Position numbers and translations under genes: made by a program. A stretch of DNA of 64,000 nucleotides from JAISDD01 sp031553935 (GTDB lineage Bacteria; Bacillota; Syntrophomonadia; Syntrophomonadales; Syntrophomonadaceae), in the NCBI GenBank assembly GCA_031553935.1, contig JAVBKS010000005.1, positions 21,356 through 85,355 on the forward strand, written 5' to 3'. The first letter of the stretch is position 1, and each line of letters begins with the position of its first letter. The notes under the pieces were generated by a model. The model was not told the origin of the DNA. It saw only the letters and a program-made list of their open reading frames with translations, and did not search any database. This document shows, one piece after another, positions 41,813 through 51,892 of the stretch.

Positions 41813-43333
41813 TTAAGAAGGGGGAGGAGCTTTTTTGGTGACCAAAAACAATGAGGGAATTATACCTATTAAGAGAATAAACACCGCAACTAATAGACAA
41901 TCATTAATGGCGCTAGCCATTGATTGTTTTTGCAGCATTGTTATCAGGGCTCCATTGGCAGCAGCGTTGGCTTGATCTGAGCTTGCACCGATAGAGATCA
42001 TATGGGATTGCAAACCTGACATTACTTTATGGGCTGTTGGGGTCTGCAATTGCAAGGATTCTGCATAATTATGAAAATGAAAAACTTGTCTTTGTTGCAT
42101 TATAGTCGAAAAGATAGCTACTCCGAAAGCGGCTGCTACTTGGCGAATTAAATTAGATAAGGCCGAAGCGCGATTAACTAAAGGCGGGGGAACAGTATTC
42201 ATACCTACAGTATTGGCCGGCATCATACTTAAGCCCATGCCGACACCGCGCAGGGCAAGAAAAACCGAGAGAATACCTAATGGAGTGGTTAGAGTTAAAC
42301 CGCTTAGCCAATAGGTAGTAGCACTAACAACTAGGAGACCGGAAACCACAAGAGGGCGGGCGCCAATTCGGTCGAAAAGGAATCCGCTAATGGGCATAGT
42401 AAAGCCAGAAGCAATAGCCATGGGCATTAAAACTAACCCAACCTGCATAGCGGATAGGCCGCTTAGGGTTTGCAGAAACAGCGGAATCAAGAATAGTACA
42501 CCGAATAAACCAATAGCTAAGACAGAACCAACTACGCTGCTCATCGCAAATACCGGGTTTTTAAATAAACGCAGATCCAAAATGGGTTCAGTATGGTTTA
42601 GTTCATTGATCACCAGTACTATTAAGCTGAAAAAGGCAAGAATCAACAATGCAATAATTTCCAAAGAGCCCCAACCTTTTTCCGGGGCACTGCTAAGGGC
42701 ATATAGTAAGGAGGCAAAACCAACGGTTGCGCTAATAATACCGATAAAATCGAATCTACGGGTTGCAACTAGTACGGATTCTCTTAATAAATACATGCCT
42801 AAGAATAGATTTATTATTCCAATTGGCAAATTGAGCAAAAAGATAAGACGCCAGTTAGAGTATTCAACCAGATAGCCTCCCAAGGTAGGTCCGATTGCTG
42901 GTGCTGCCATCGAAGCAATTCCCCATATCCCAAGAGCCATGCCCATTTCGGAGCGGTCGAAGGTACGATAAATTATTGCCATGCTGATAGGAGTCATAAT
43001 TCCTCCGCCTAATCCTTGCAATACTCTGGCTATGATCAGTGAATTTAGGTTCCAAGCAATACCGCAAATTGCTGAGCCGATGGTGAAAGAAGCCAAAGAA
43101 AGAAGATAGATTTTTTTGGTTCCGTAAACATCACCGAGGTAGCCGGAAATGGGCATTACTACACCCATTGTCAGCATATATGAAGTCAATATCCATTGAA
43201 TTTCATCGGGGGAAGCGCTCATGACCGCCATTATTTTTGGTAAAGCAACATTTACGATGCTGCCATCAAGAATAGCCATAAAGGTACCGATGATAACCAC
43301 TAACATGGAGGCCCATTTGTTGCTTACTTGCAT
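41813..43333 (-). CDS. EmrB/QacA-family (DHA2) drug efflux MFS transporter
   Basis: 506-aa protein with 14 predicted helices. N-terminal FMAILDGSIVNVALPKIMAV and the motif GYLGDVYGTKKIY are typical of the DHA2 family; motif C-like GPTLGGYLVEYSNWRLIFLL is present. Pairs with the adjacent HlyD-type adaptor. The ATG at 43333 has AGGTG upstream and the gene starts ten bases after the adaptor's stop. Confidence 0.92.
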   Translation of the reverse strand: MQVSNKWASMLVVIIGTFMAILDGSIVNVALPKIMAVMSASPDEIQWILTSYMLTMGVVMPISGYLGDVYGTKKIYLLSLASFTIGSAICGIAWNLNSLIIARVLQGLGGGIMTPISMAIIYRTFDRSEMGMALGIWGIASMAAPAIGPTLGGYLVEYSNWRLIFLLNLPIGIINLFLGMYLLRESVLVATRRFDFIGIISATVGFASLLYALSSAPEKGWGSLEIIALLILAFFSLIVLVINELNHTEPILDLRLFKNPVFAMSSVVGSVLAIGLFGVLFLIPLFLQTLSGLSAMQVGLVLMPMAIASGFTMPISGFLFDRIGARPLVVSGLLVVSATTYWLSGLTLTTPLGILSVFLALRGVGMGLSMMPANTVGMNTVPPPLVNRASALSNLIRQVAAAFGVAIFSTIMQQRQVFHFHNYAESLQLQTPTAHKVMSGLQSHMISIGASSDQANAAANGALITMLQKQSMASAINDCLLVAVFILLIGIIPSLFLVTKKAPPPS

Positions 43334-43342
43334 TGATTTCAC

Positions 43343-44503
43343 CTATGATCTGTAAATTTTTACTACTGCCGACATTCCCGGTCTCAGGGTGTAACCTGCG
43401 GGATCTAAATCGATTTTTACGGAAAAACGCTGAACCACTTTCGTAAAGTTACCGGCAGAGTTATCGGTAGGAATTAAGGCAAATACAGACCCAGAGGCTA
43501 AGCCTATTTCACTTAGCTTGCCGACAAAAACTACACCGGGGTAGCTATCAATGGTAACTTCAACTTTTACACCAGGAATCAAACCCTGCAGATCAGTTTC
43601 ATCCAGGTTCGCTTGAATCCATACTTTGGAAAGGTCAACCATGGTTATTGCAGATTGTCCTGGATTGAGGGTCTCGCCAGCTTGGGCGGAAATTCTTGCA
43701 ATAATGCCGGCACAAGGTGCTTTGATAAATGAACCGTTATAATTAGATTGGGCAATTAATAGTGCCGCTTCGGCCTGTTTTACTTGAGCTTCTGCAATTT
43801 GCAGGTCATCCGCTAAGGGAGGACTTTCAATTAAGGACTGGCGCGCCTTTATCTCTACATTTTTATTTTTTGCTTCAGTTAAGCTGGCTTGAGCTGAAGC
43901 TAGATCAGACAAGGATTTCTGATAATCCGATTTAGCCAGTTCCAAACTCTCAGAGGATATACCTCCTTCGACGAAGAGAGTTTCTCTTTCCTTCATTATT
44001 CGCTCTTTATCCTTAACATCGGCTTCAACTTTTGCGATCTGGGCATGCGCTTTTTCCACGCCTGCTTCGGTTTGCACCAAGACAGCCTGGATTTGCATTT
44101 TTTCTTCGGGACGGGCGCCATTCAAGAGTTTGTTAAGACTAGCTTTTGCAAGCTCTAAATTAGCCTCTGAACGCAAAAGTTCAGCCCTTAATTGCTCGCT
44201 TTCTAATTGGAAAAGAATTTGATCTGCAGCAACTAAACTTTGCTCTTCAACTAATATAGCCTGAATTCTTCCAGTCTGTTTTGGACTTATCTCGATAAGG
44301 TCAGCAGCAACCTTGGCGTTATTCGTACTAATCGTGTTTTGATGTGTCCACCACCATATGCCGCCACCCACCAATACAATCAGTAGTATAATTATTATAG
44401 GAAATAGCTTGTTCTTTATTCCTGGAGAAGATGGTTGACCTGCTTTGCTGCTTTCTGTGGAGTTGGAGTTAAGAGCTTGGTTTTGGGGTCCTTCTGATTC
44501 CAA
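43343..44503 (-). CDS. HlyD/EmrA-family membrane fusion protein
   Basis: 386-aa adaptor: one N-terminal helix (FPIIIILLIVLVGGGIWWW), a biotinyl-lipoyl-like domain with LVEEQSLVAADQILFQ, a long coiled-coil region (about 120-240) and a beta-barrel with GETLNPGQSAITMVDL. It links the EmrB-type pump to the cell envelope. TTG start after GGGAGGTG. Confidence 0.9.
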   Translation of the reverse strand: MESEGPQNQALNSNSTESSKAGQPSSPGIKNKLFPIIIILLIVLVGGGIWWWTHQNTISTNNAKVAADLIEISPKQTGRIQAILVEEQSLVAADQILFQLESEQLRAELLRSEANLELAKASLNKLLNGARPEEKMQIQAVLVQTEAGVEKAHAQIAKVEADVKDKERIMKERETLFVEGGISSESLELAKSDYQKSLSDLASAQASLTEAKNKNVEIKARQSLIESPPLADDLQIAEAQVKQAEAALLIAQSNYNGSFIKAPCAGIIARISAQAGETLNPGQSAITMVDLSKVWIQANLDETDLQGLIPGVKVEVTIDSYPGVVFVGKLSEIGLASGSVFALIPTDNSAGNFTKVVQRFSVKIDLDPAGYTLRPGMSAVVKIYRS

Positions 44504-44533
44504 ATCAGCACCTCCCAGTGCATATTTTTAATA

Positions 44534-44562
44534 ATACTACGCCTAGATAAGCACTTCGTCAA
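44534..44562 (-). promoter_or_regulatory. Promoter of the emrAB-type operon
   Basis: On the reverse strand TTGACG (44557-44562), 17 bases, TAGTAT (44534-44539), about 30 bases before the TTG start. Confidence 0.55.
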
Positions 44563-44660
44563 TTAGTATATTTACGCAGCAAAAAACCTTGGCTAGCACC
44601 CATATTATGGAAGCGAATGCAGCTTATAATTTTTGCATGACTAGCTATAATTTGCTAAAA

Positions 44661-44674
44661 TATGGCTAGCCATA
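44661..44674. promoter_or_regulatory. 14-bp perfect palindrome between emrA-type and DUF3592 genes
   Basis: TATGGCTAGCCATA is fully symmetric. A partly similar GCTAGC core (TTGGCTAGCACCC) lies at about 44591. It could be an operator for either divergent gene; no bound regulator is known. Confidence 0.35.
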
Positions 44675-44776
44675 AAGTTGTTTTTCTTATGATAAATCTG
44701 CTTCTAATGCTGCTGTGCTTATGGAATTTGGCTGTTTTTTACCGGATAGTAATAGAGTAATTGGGAGGCGTTATAC

Positions 44777-45193
44777 TTGCTATTTATTAAGCGGTTAATT
44801 TCGGCAGTGATATGTTTGGCAATTGCTTTTGCCTGTTATTATTTTGCTAAAGAGCTGCAAGCTAAGGAGATCCCGGAACAATATCTCGGAAAAACTGAAG
44901 CCACTATAACTTCGATCACCTCTTACCAGTCGGGAAGCGGGAAGACGCGTTCAACCGGTCATGATGTAATGGTAGCTTTTGAAGCTAATGGCAAGGCCTA
45001 TAGTGGTGAGCTCGATTACTACTCCAGTGACATGGATCAAGGGGAGAAAGTGGCTATTCATTATGATACTAGCAATCCAGGTCATTTTTATTCCCCAGTC
45101 GGAAATAGTTTGGGAGCTTACCTGTTATATGCATTAAGCGTGCTTTTCTTAATAATGGGTTTATACTTCTTGCTAAAAAGAAGACGTTTTTAG
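44777..45193 (+). CDS. DUF3592 domain-containing membrane protein
   Basis: 138 aa: an N-terminal helix, an extracytoplasmic beta-rich region with the DUF3592 pattern (VMVAFEANGKAYSGELDYYS, VAIHYDTSNPGHFYSP), and a C-terminal helix. Function unknown. TTG start with GGGAGG upstream. Confidence 0.8.
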   Translation: MLFIKRLISAVICLAIAFACYYFAKELQAKEIPEQYLGKTEATITSITSYQSGSGKTRSTGHDVMVAFEANGKAYSGELDYYSSDMDQGEKVAIHYDTSNPGHFYSPVGNSLGAYLLYALSVLFLIMGLYFLLKRRRF

Positions 45194-45208
45194 CAGTAAA
45201 ATATGGCT

Positions 45209-48200
45209 TTATTGATCTTCTTTTCCGTATAAGTGGGCAGCGATTTTTGTGGTCAGTTCTCTGATATCAATTGGTTTACCGATATGATCTTGCATCCCTG
45301 CTTTTTTACACTCTTCAATATCTTTGATGAAGGCGTTTGCAGTCATAGCTATTATCGGGATACTAGCTGATTCTGGAGTTCCTAACGCTCTGATGCGTCG
45401 AGTCGCCTCAAGACCATCCATGATGGGCATTTGGATATCCATGAGGATGATATCGTATTTGTTCGGGTTATGTTCAAACATTTCCAGAGCTCTGGCGCCG
45501 TTTTCCGCGTAATCAATATTGATTCTGGATTTTTCGAGGATGGAACAAGCAATCATGCGATTTATATCTATGTCTTCTACTAAGAGCAAATTACAGCGGC
45601 TAAAGGTTAGATTACTATAATCTAAATTAATCACTGGGTCAGGCAGCAGTTCGACATTAGCGGAAATGAGGCTTTGATGCTTTAGTCTCGCTGTGAAATA
45701 GAAGCAGCTGCCATTACCCAATTTACTGCTTACCCCGATCTCGCCACCCATCATTTCAACGATGCTTTTGCAGATAGCTAGACCCAAGCCGGTGCCGCCA
45801 TAGCTACGGGCTATACTGCCATCAGCTTGTTCGAAAGAGGAAAACAATCTGCTCTGCTGTTCGGGCGAAATTCCAATTCCATTGTCTATCACTTCGAAAT
45901 AGAACATACTCTCGTTTTCGTTTATTTTCTGCTGAATCCTTGAATTGAGTATAATGCTTCCATCTTCAGGGGTGAATTTGATTGCATTTGACAGTAAATT
46001 ATTGAGAATTTGCGAAAGCCGAAGTTCATCGCCAATAAGGTTTGCTGGAATATTGGGATCACAATGAACAGAATAGGCAATGTTTTTTTCCTGCATCTTT
46101 ATTGCCATAATTTCAATTATGTTGTTTAGCATGACTTGAAAAGCAAAGGTTTCAGCAACAATCTCCAGTTTATTTGCCTCAATTTTGGACATGTCCAGAA
46201 TGTCATTTACTAAGCCGAGAAGATGCTTAGAAGCAATATCGATTTGGGATAGACAGTTTTTAATTCTTACTAAATCGTCTGTGTTTTTTCCGATTAAAGT
46301 CATACCGATTATGGCGTTTAGAGGAGTTCTGATTTCATGACTCATTCGAGACAAAAACTCTGACTTTGCTTGGCTGGCTTCCTCCGCCTTTTGCGTTGCT
46401 AGCTCTAGGTCATATTTATTTTTCTTTTGTTCAGTAATATCATTATAGACGCTTAAAAGCGAGATAGGATTTCCTAGTTCGTCTTTTATTAAAACACGGC
46501 TTATTGATATCCAGATAGGATCTAGATTCGGAACATCTAGAACTTCTTCAGCATACAGCTGGTCCTCTTTAGTCTGAAAAATTGATAGTTCAAGTTCATC
46601 ATAGAGTTTAGCAACATTTGCAGAGAACAGATCTTTCGAAGTTTTACCGATAATGTCATCTATGGTTTCGCAGCCAAGATCACGGGCAAAAGCAGTATTG
46701 CCACCTTGGAAAACCAAATCAGTATCTTTCCAAAAAATGCCGAAAGGTGTGGTGTTAATTATGGAACGCAGGTTTCTCTCCGCTTCGCGGACTTTTTTTC
46801 CGCTAGCTTGGCGAGCGAAAGCGTTGGCAATCAGGCCAGCAGCAATTAAGCTGAGGTTTAATTCATTTTCATCCCAGGTAGTATGTGAATACAAGGTACT
46901 GCAGATAATCAAGCCGATTATATCGCTCTCTGTTTTCAAGGGAAGCAATAGCACACTTTTTGCCACCGATTTGTTGGGCTTAATGATTTCATTCATGGCA
47001 CTAGCATCGGGATAATAATGATAGGGATAAGACATTAAATAATCATACAGCTCGATGTGGTCACCATAGAGTAGAGTTAAATCGGGACAGGACTTTATTT
47101 CATGAAATTCATATACATACTTATTAACCAGGATGTTTGAGTTATTATTATCAATGAAAAGTGCAACTCTATCCGCATTAAGTAACGAAGACAGCTGCTC
47201 TAAGGCGTCCTTGATCAGGGCTTCAAAATCCAGAACCGTAGCGAAGTTGAAGGAGAACTGCAGTAAAAACTCTTTGAGCATTAGTTGTTTATTTAACAGT
47301 TCTTCACTCTTAATGGTTTCGGTTATATCGCGAATTATTGTGGCTGCACCTATGATTTTTCTCTCCTTGCTATAGACAGGGAAAATTCTCTGTTCAATAG
47401 GGAGAGGAAGAAGTCCGTTTCTTCGCTTTAGTTTGCTCCTGCAGGACCACTGCCCATTAGCAAAAGCGGCTGCAATACCAACTTCCTTGATAATCTGGTA
47501 GTACTCAGCATCAAAAACCTCATTAATCGCGAGCTTATTATGGTCATCAATCTCATAGCCCATCATTCGGTAGGCTCCGGGGCTATTGTAAATCACTCTG
47601 CCATCAAGATCAGCAACACTAATATAATCCTGTGAGCTATCCATTATAGCCAATTGCCATTGAAACATTTCTTCCATTTTTTTCTCTTCACTAATATCGT
47701 CAATAATAGTGGCCAGAGCAATGATCTCGCCAGTATAACTTTTTATGGGAAAAACTGCTTGCCGGGTGGGAAAGGATTGTCCGGCTTTATTGGTTACCGT
47801 ATTTTCACCCCGCCATTGACCGTGCGCTAAAGCACTGGGAATTGCAGTTTTTTCCAGAATCTCAATAGCCTCTGGACTATGAGCACAATTGATACCATAT
47901 TCTAAGAATTCAATATTAGTGTAACCAAGAAAACTTGTCATCATCTTATTTACGAAAATCAGATTACCATCAAGATCGATAGCACCAAACATACTTTTAG
48001 CAGAATCGATGAATGATCCCTGCAATTGCAGCAGTTCTATTAACTCTTCTCTTTCCGTGTTGTCTTTGTCTTTTTGCATAAGCAAGCGTTTTTTTTCTGT
48101 TGTGTCAACCATTAAGCAAAGGCGTGCAGTTTCATTATTCTCGAGGGTTAGCAGGCATTCATAGGAATCGAAGAATTTATCTAGATTAGATACATATTTG

Positions 48201-48532
48201 TTATCGGTAATTAAATAAGAAGTACAGTTTAAGCAGGCTTCATAAGGAGTGCAATCAAGGCACGGTATAGATTGGGAATGAATGGCTTGGTAGCATTTCA
48301 TACCGACGATATTGCCAAAGAGATTCATCGCAGCTTGATTAACGAACAATATTTCATAATTATTAAAATCGGCAACATAAATTGGAAGCGCGATACTATC
48401 ATAGCTTTCGAATCTATTCTTAGCTGCTAGCCCTTTTCCTCGACTGCGAATAAAGATGTATGTAAGGTTTGTTATTATTATCAGGATAATGAAGCTCAGT
48501 AAAATATACTGCATTTGATTACTGGTTAACAT
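45209..48532 (-). CDS. Hybrid sensor histidine kinase / response regulator with PAS and GAF domains
   Basis: 1107-aa signalling protein. Order: one membrane helix (about 9-28), three PAS domains (about 45-410), a GAF domain (about 430-590), a fourth PAS (about 600-720), HisKA with the phospho-histidine in SRMSHEIRTPLNAIIGM (about 730), HATPase with LSNAIKFTPEDG, DNGIGISPEQQ and SYGGTGLGLAI, and a REC domain with IILMDIQMPIMDG (about 1030). It ends without an HPt domain, so phosphate must pass to a separate protein. The first PAS has five cysteines close together (CYQAIHSQSIPCLDC and CLNC), a possible redox or metal site. No DNA-binding partner is adjacent. Confidence 0.93.
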   Translation of the reverse strand: MLTSNQMQYILLSFIILIIITNLTYIFIRSRGKGLAAKNRFESYDSIALPIYVADFNNYEILFVNQAAMNLFGNIVGMKCYQAIHSQSIPCLDCTPYEACLNCTSYLITDNKYVSNLDKFFDSYECLLTLENNETARLCLMVDTTEKKRLLMQKDKDNTEREELIELLQLQGSFIDSAKSMFGAIDLDGNLIFVNKMMTSFLGYTNIEFLEYGINCAHSPEAIEILEKTAIPSALAHGQWRGENTVTNKAGQSFPTRQAVFPIKSYTGEIIALATIIDDISEEKKMEEMFQWQLAIMDSSQDYISVADLDGRVIYNSPGAYRMMGYEIDDHNKLAINEVFDAEYYQIIKEVGIAAAFANGQWSCRSKLKRRNGLLPLPIEQRIFPVYSKERKIIGAATIIRDITETIKSEELLNKQLMLKEFLLQFSFNFATVLDFEALIKDALEQLSSLLNADRVALFIDNNNSNILVNKYVYEFHEIKSCPDLTLLYGDHIELYDYLMSYPYHYYPDASAMNEIIKPNKSVAKSVLLLPLKTESDIIGLIICSTLYSHTTWDENELNLSLIAAGLIANAFARQASGKKVREAERNLRSIINTTPFGIFWKDTDLVFQGGNTAFARDLGCETIDDIIGKTSKDLFSANVAKLYDELELSIFQTKEDQLYAEEVLDVPNLDPIWISISRVLIKDELGNPISLLSVYNDITEQKKNKYDLELATQKAEEASQAKSEFLSRMSHEIRTPLNAIIGMTLIGKNTDDLVRIKNCLSQIDIASKHLLGLVNDILDMSKIEANKLEIVAETFAFQVMLNNIIEIMAIKMQEKNIAYSVHCDPNIPANLIGDELRLSQILNNLLSNAIKFTPEDGSIILNSRIQQKINENESMFYFEVIDNGIGISPEQQSRLFSSFEQADGSIARSYGGTGLGLAICKSIVEMMGGEIGVSSKLGNGSCFYFTARLKHQSLISANVELLPDPVINLDYSNLTFSRCNLLLVEDIDINRMIACSILEKSRINIDYAENGARALEMFEHNPNKYDIILMDIQMPIMDGLEATRRIRALGTPESASIPIIAMTANAFIKDIEECKKAGMQDHIGKPIDIRELTTKIAAHLYGKEDQ

Positions 48533-48708
48533 ATAGGTTCCCTTCTATTAGTGTCCTCCAGCCTATAATGTATTATCGAAAATGCAGTATTATTTGTATA
48601 GCTCTGTTAAGGAAAAAGAATATAATTTCCAGCAGAAAAGAACTCTGAACATAAGATTATGGTTATGAAAGCAAATTCTACGTTTTTGAGCAAGTAATAA
48701 TATTATGA

Positions 48709-49584
48709 CTAGATTTGCATAAATAGGTCATCTTCCCTTTTGATCTCACCATTAGCAATCAATCTGTTTAAATGTTTCCCAATGGCAATGGTTTCGAAAG
48801 GCAAGAAGTAGCCTTCTAGTTTAACCTTGGGTCCATAAAACAACTGTTTTACAACTAGTTGTTCCAAAGTATGAGGTATCTTAAGTTCTTGAAGAATCAG
48901 CTGCTCTTTCTGCAGAATAACATCGACATATTTTTGTAAACGTGATTGGATGTCATCATAGATTAAGCCATTATGACAAGAAACGATCAGTTTAGGCTCA
49001 AGAGTTTTTAAATGTTTAATAGAAGCGATAAAATCGTCAATATCACTACATTTATGGGCATACCAGGGGCCGAAGCTGCTCAAGTCAATATCACCAGAGA
49101 AGAGCATGCCGGTTTTTTCCTCAAAAAAGGCGCAGTGGCCGGGAGTATGTCCTGGGGTATGGATAACTCTTAATTTGGTCTTGCCAAAATCGAGGATATC
49201 GTTGTCCTGAAAGGTTTTATGAACTGGCGAAGGCTTTAAATCGATAGATTGTATAAAATCGTGACCGACTTCTGCAGCATCGTATTCAGCAAATCCGTAC
49301 ATATCAAGGAAGACATCTAAAGACATTATTCCAGGAGCATCCAGCTCATGTGCCCAGACTTCAGCTTTTGGAAATATCGAATTGTTAAGAATATGATCTT
49401 CATGAAAATGAGAGTTAATAATTACATCAATTCCAGCGGCAGCAAGAGCTTCAGCTTGCTCAAGGCCGCAGCTTGTATCAATTATGGCTCTAATCTCGTC
49501 TTTAATAAGAAGACAATGGCAATAAGGAAATTTGGCTCGATTAGGAGCTTCGATAAAATACAGGTTTTCGCTAATTAATTGCAT
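48709..49584 (-). CDS. MBL-fold metallo-hydrolase (paralog A)
   Basis: 291-aa hydrolase: NSHFHEDHILNN carries the HxHxDH motif, HTPGHTPGHCAFFEE the second histidine, LLFSGDIDL the bridging aspartate and SCHNG the last histidine. N-terminus MQLISENLYFIEAPN is shared with the paralog at 55863. The ATG at 49584 follows GAGGAA. Substrate unknown. Confidence 0.9.
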   Translation of the reverse strand: MQLISENLYFIEAPNRAKFPYCHCLLIKDEIRAIIDTSCGLEQAEALAAAGIDVIINSHFHEDHILNNSIFPKAEVWAHELDAPGIMSLDVFLDMYGFAEYDAAEVGHDFIQSIDLKPSPVHKTFQDNDILDFGKTKLRVIHTPGHTPGHCAFFEEKTGMLFSGDIDLSSFGPWYAHKCSDIDDFIASIKHLKTLEPKLIVSCHNGLIYDDIQSRLQKYVDVILQKEQLILQELKIPHTLEQLVVKQLFYGPKVKLEGYFLPFETIAIGKHLNRLIANGEIKREDDLFMQI

Positions 49585-49674
49585 GTTATTCCTCACTTAT
49601 TTACTTAATTATGCCGGCAAATATGAAATATTACTTAGAAATGCCATCATTGTATACTTTAGCGGAGTTCAAGT

Positions 49675-50025
49675 CTAGTCATTCTTACTAGTCTGTTCGC
49701 GTTGACTAAGAAAGTTAACGTAATCATCCACTGATTTTTTTGCGTCCGGGGAAAGAGCCATGTACTTATCTGAACCAGGCCAAGGAGGATATGGCTCTTT
49801 ATCATTGGTCAGGCCAGCAAGCCAACGCAATGATACATTAAAATACTCTGCGAGTGCTATAGCTATGGGTGCGGAAGGGATTTTATTATCTGCATACAAA
49901 TATTTCCACAGAGCCGAACGGCTAATCCCTAATTCATGAGCTATTCGTGGCAGTTTTTTTCCGCTGGCAGAAACCAGCAGATTAAGGCGGGTCTGAAAAA
50001 CTAGATTAATATCCTTGCTAATCAT
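49675..50025 (-). CDS. XRE-family helix-turn-helix regulator
   Basis: 116 aa with an N-terminal HTH: LPRIAHELGISRSALWKYLY and IPSAPIAIALAEYFNVSLRW. The short C-terminal helix gives no ligand-binding domain. Its target is unknown; it lies between MBL paralog A and the CoA-transferase gene on the same strand. Confidence 0.85.
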   Translation of the reverse strand: MISKDINLVFQTRLNLLVSASGKKLPRIAHELGISRSALWKYLYADNKIPSAPIAIALAEYFNVSLRWLAGLTNDKEPYPPWPGSDKYMALSPDAKKSVDDYVNFLSQREQTSKND

Positions 50026-50174
50026 ATGAATAATAACTCCTGCAGCGAACAGTAAAACGAAAATTTAGCCTAAACCCAAAAAGCCTATGTTTTTACCCAG
50101 CGCGCCAAATTTTTTTCAAGGGGGCACTGTAATTAGGTACATAGGTGCTTTGATCATATTTTTTGCGTATTAAT

Positions 50175-50204
50175 CAAAAACGAAGGCACCCGTTAAGGGT
50201 GCCT
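50175..50204 (-). terminator. Terminator after the CoA-transferase gene
   Basis: On the reverse strand AGGCACCC-TTAAC-GGGTGCCT followed by TCGTTTTT. Confidence 0.8.
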
Positions 50205-50217
50205 ACATGTAACAATT

Positions 50218-51552
50218 CTACTTTGCTGCAGCTGGATAGAAGTTCTTGCGCAAGGCAGCCTTTAACTCACCGCGTAAATCAGGATGAGAAATAGAAATCA
50301 ATTCCATCGCTCTGTCCCTTCTCGATTTATATTTAAGATTAGCAATGCCATATTCAGAAATAACATACTGTGAGTAAGTGCGCGGAACTGTAATAGGAGT
50401 TCCAGGAGGAAGTTCAGGCAAAATAGCTGAGGCTAAAGAGCCGTCTTTCATCTGGCGAGCTGCGTTAATGACTTGAATTCCTTTGCCACCATCTGACCAG
50501 AATGCGGATATAGTGAAATCTAATTGTCCGCCGGAGCCGCTGACCATGCGATGTCCCAGACCTTCGGAGTTGATCTGACCTGATAAATCAACCATTAAGG
50601 CCATATTAATAGTTACTAAATTCGGATGCTGAGATAGTACTCGCGGATCATTGGTGTAAGAGCCCGGATGGAATTCGCATTTTGGGTTTTCACGTGAATA
50701 ATCATACATACTTTGGTCACCCATACAGAAGGTAGCTACAGTTACTCCTTTGTTCAAAGGCTTCTTCTCATTGGTTACTATGCCTTTTTCCACTAATTGG
50801 GGCAGACCCATAGGGAACATTTCAGAAATAACGCCCAGGTCTTTTTTGCCTTCCAGACCAGAGATAACTGCTTCCGGAATTCCGCCGATTCCCATCTGAA
50901 TGGTATCCCCATCATTAATAAGTTCTAACACGAATTTTGCTATGGTCTTATCAGTTGCTGAGGATTCAGCGCGAACAAATGTTGGCATTGGGCTGGAGTG
51001 CTCAATAAAATAGTCAAATTCACTGACATGATGCCAGTTGTTGCCGAATACTACCGGCATCTGATCATTAATTTCAGCAATTATTATGCGTGGTCTATCG
51101 GGGTTTTTGATAATTTCCATCGAGTAGAAATTTGATAAACCTAGGCTCACAAAACCTTGCGCATTGGGGGGAGTTACCATAACACAGAAAATATCGCAAT
51201 TGGCGTTCAGACGTTCTCCGAGATCTCTGCCGTTTATCGGTATGAAATCAGCCAAGCCGGATTCATACATTTTGCGGGTTGTAGCGATTCCGAATGCCGG
51301 AGCATAAGTAATACGACCCTCGAGGTTCGCCATGTAGGCAGGATCGTGTAAACGGCAAGGCCTAAGTTGGATGGTATCTATTAGTCTTACATTCTCCAAC
51401 TCGGCATTCCTATCCAATATTGCATCAAATAATTGCGGAGAACAACCTCCAATTGCTAGCCCGGTGACGACTGAATCACCTGATTTAACTAGCTTTGCGG
51501 CACCTTCAAATGATAGCTGTCCTTTTTTATAATGCTCTTTCCAGTTGACCAT
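50218..51552 (-). CDS. Acetyl-CoA hydrolase/CoA-transferase family protein
   Basis: 444-aa class I-type CoA-transferase. It shows IGGCSPQLFDAI near the N-terminus, QMGIGGIPEAVISGLEGKKD, and the probable catalytic glutamate in LGVISEMFPMG, as in 4-hydroxybutyrate and butyryl-CoA:acetate CoA-transferases. Such enzymes move CoA between acetate and short acyl groups. The exact substrate is not readable. The ATG at 51552 follows GGAGG. Preceded by an inverted repeat ATTGAGG...CCTCAAT (51600-51630) in its leader. Confidence 0.88.
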   Translation of the reverse strand: MVNWKEHYKKGQLSFEGAAKLVKSGDSVVTGLAIGGCSPQLFDAILDRNAELENVRLIDTIQLRPCRLHDPAYMANLEGRITYAPAFGIATTRKMYESGLADFIPINGRDLGERLNANCDIFCVMVTPPNAQGFVSLGLSNFYSMEIIKNPDRPRIIIAEINDQMPVVFGNNWHHVSEFDYFIEHSSPMPTFVRAESSATDKTIAKFVLELINDGDTIQMGIGGIPEAVISGLEGKKDLGVISEMFPMGLPQLVEKGIVTNEKKPLNKGVTVATFCMGDQSMYDYSRENPKCEFHPGSYTNDPRVLSQHPNLVTINMALMVDLSGQINSEGLGHRMVSGSGGQLDFTISAFWSDGGKGIQVINAARQMKDGSLASAILPELPPGTPITVPRTYSQYVISEYGIANLKYKSRRDRAMELISISHPDLRGELKAALRKNFYPAAAK

Positions 51553-51892
51553 CAAAATCCTCCTCGAAAAATGAATATTGTTTGTTCGATTAACAAAGCA
51601 TTGAGGGATTATGTATTTTTATCCTCAATATAACTATTATAACTATAACGTGTAATTATGAAAACCTTTAAATATTAAAGCTCGTAATCACGGAGTTTCT
51701 ATAGAAAATTTTCTCTAAATTCAAAGTCAAAACCGATCAAGCAAGGAGAAATTGTTGACGAAAGGAAACACAACTGCTATTATGTTACCACGAAATGGCA
51801 AATTTATTGATTAAATCTCATAATATAACAGATTTTGCATCCTTTTTGGTTTATTTGGATAACAACTGAGAGGATTAAGGAGGAAAAATAAT
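51553..51892. other. Divergent regulatory interval
   Basis: 340 AT-rich bases between the CoA-transferase and the ComK-like gene. It holds the inverted repeat ATTGAGG...CCTCAAT at about 51600-51630 on the CoA-transferase side and the promoter at 51755-51783 on the other side. No gene is seen. Confidence 0.6.
51755..51783 (+). promoter_or_regulatory. Promoter of the 188-aa ComK-like gene
   Basis: TTGACG (51755-51760), 17 bases, TATTAT (51778-51783). The leader would be about 105 bases. Confidence 0.6.
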
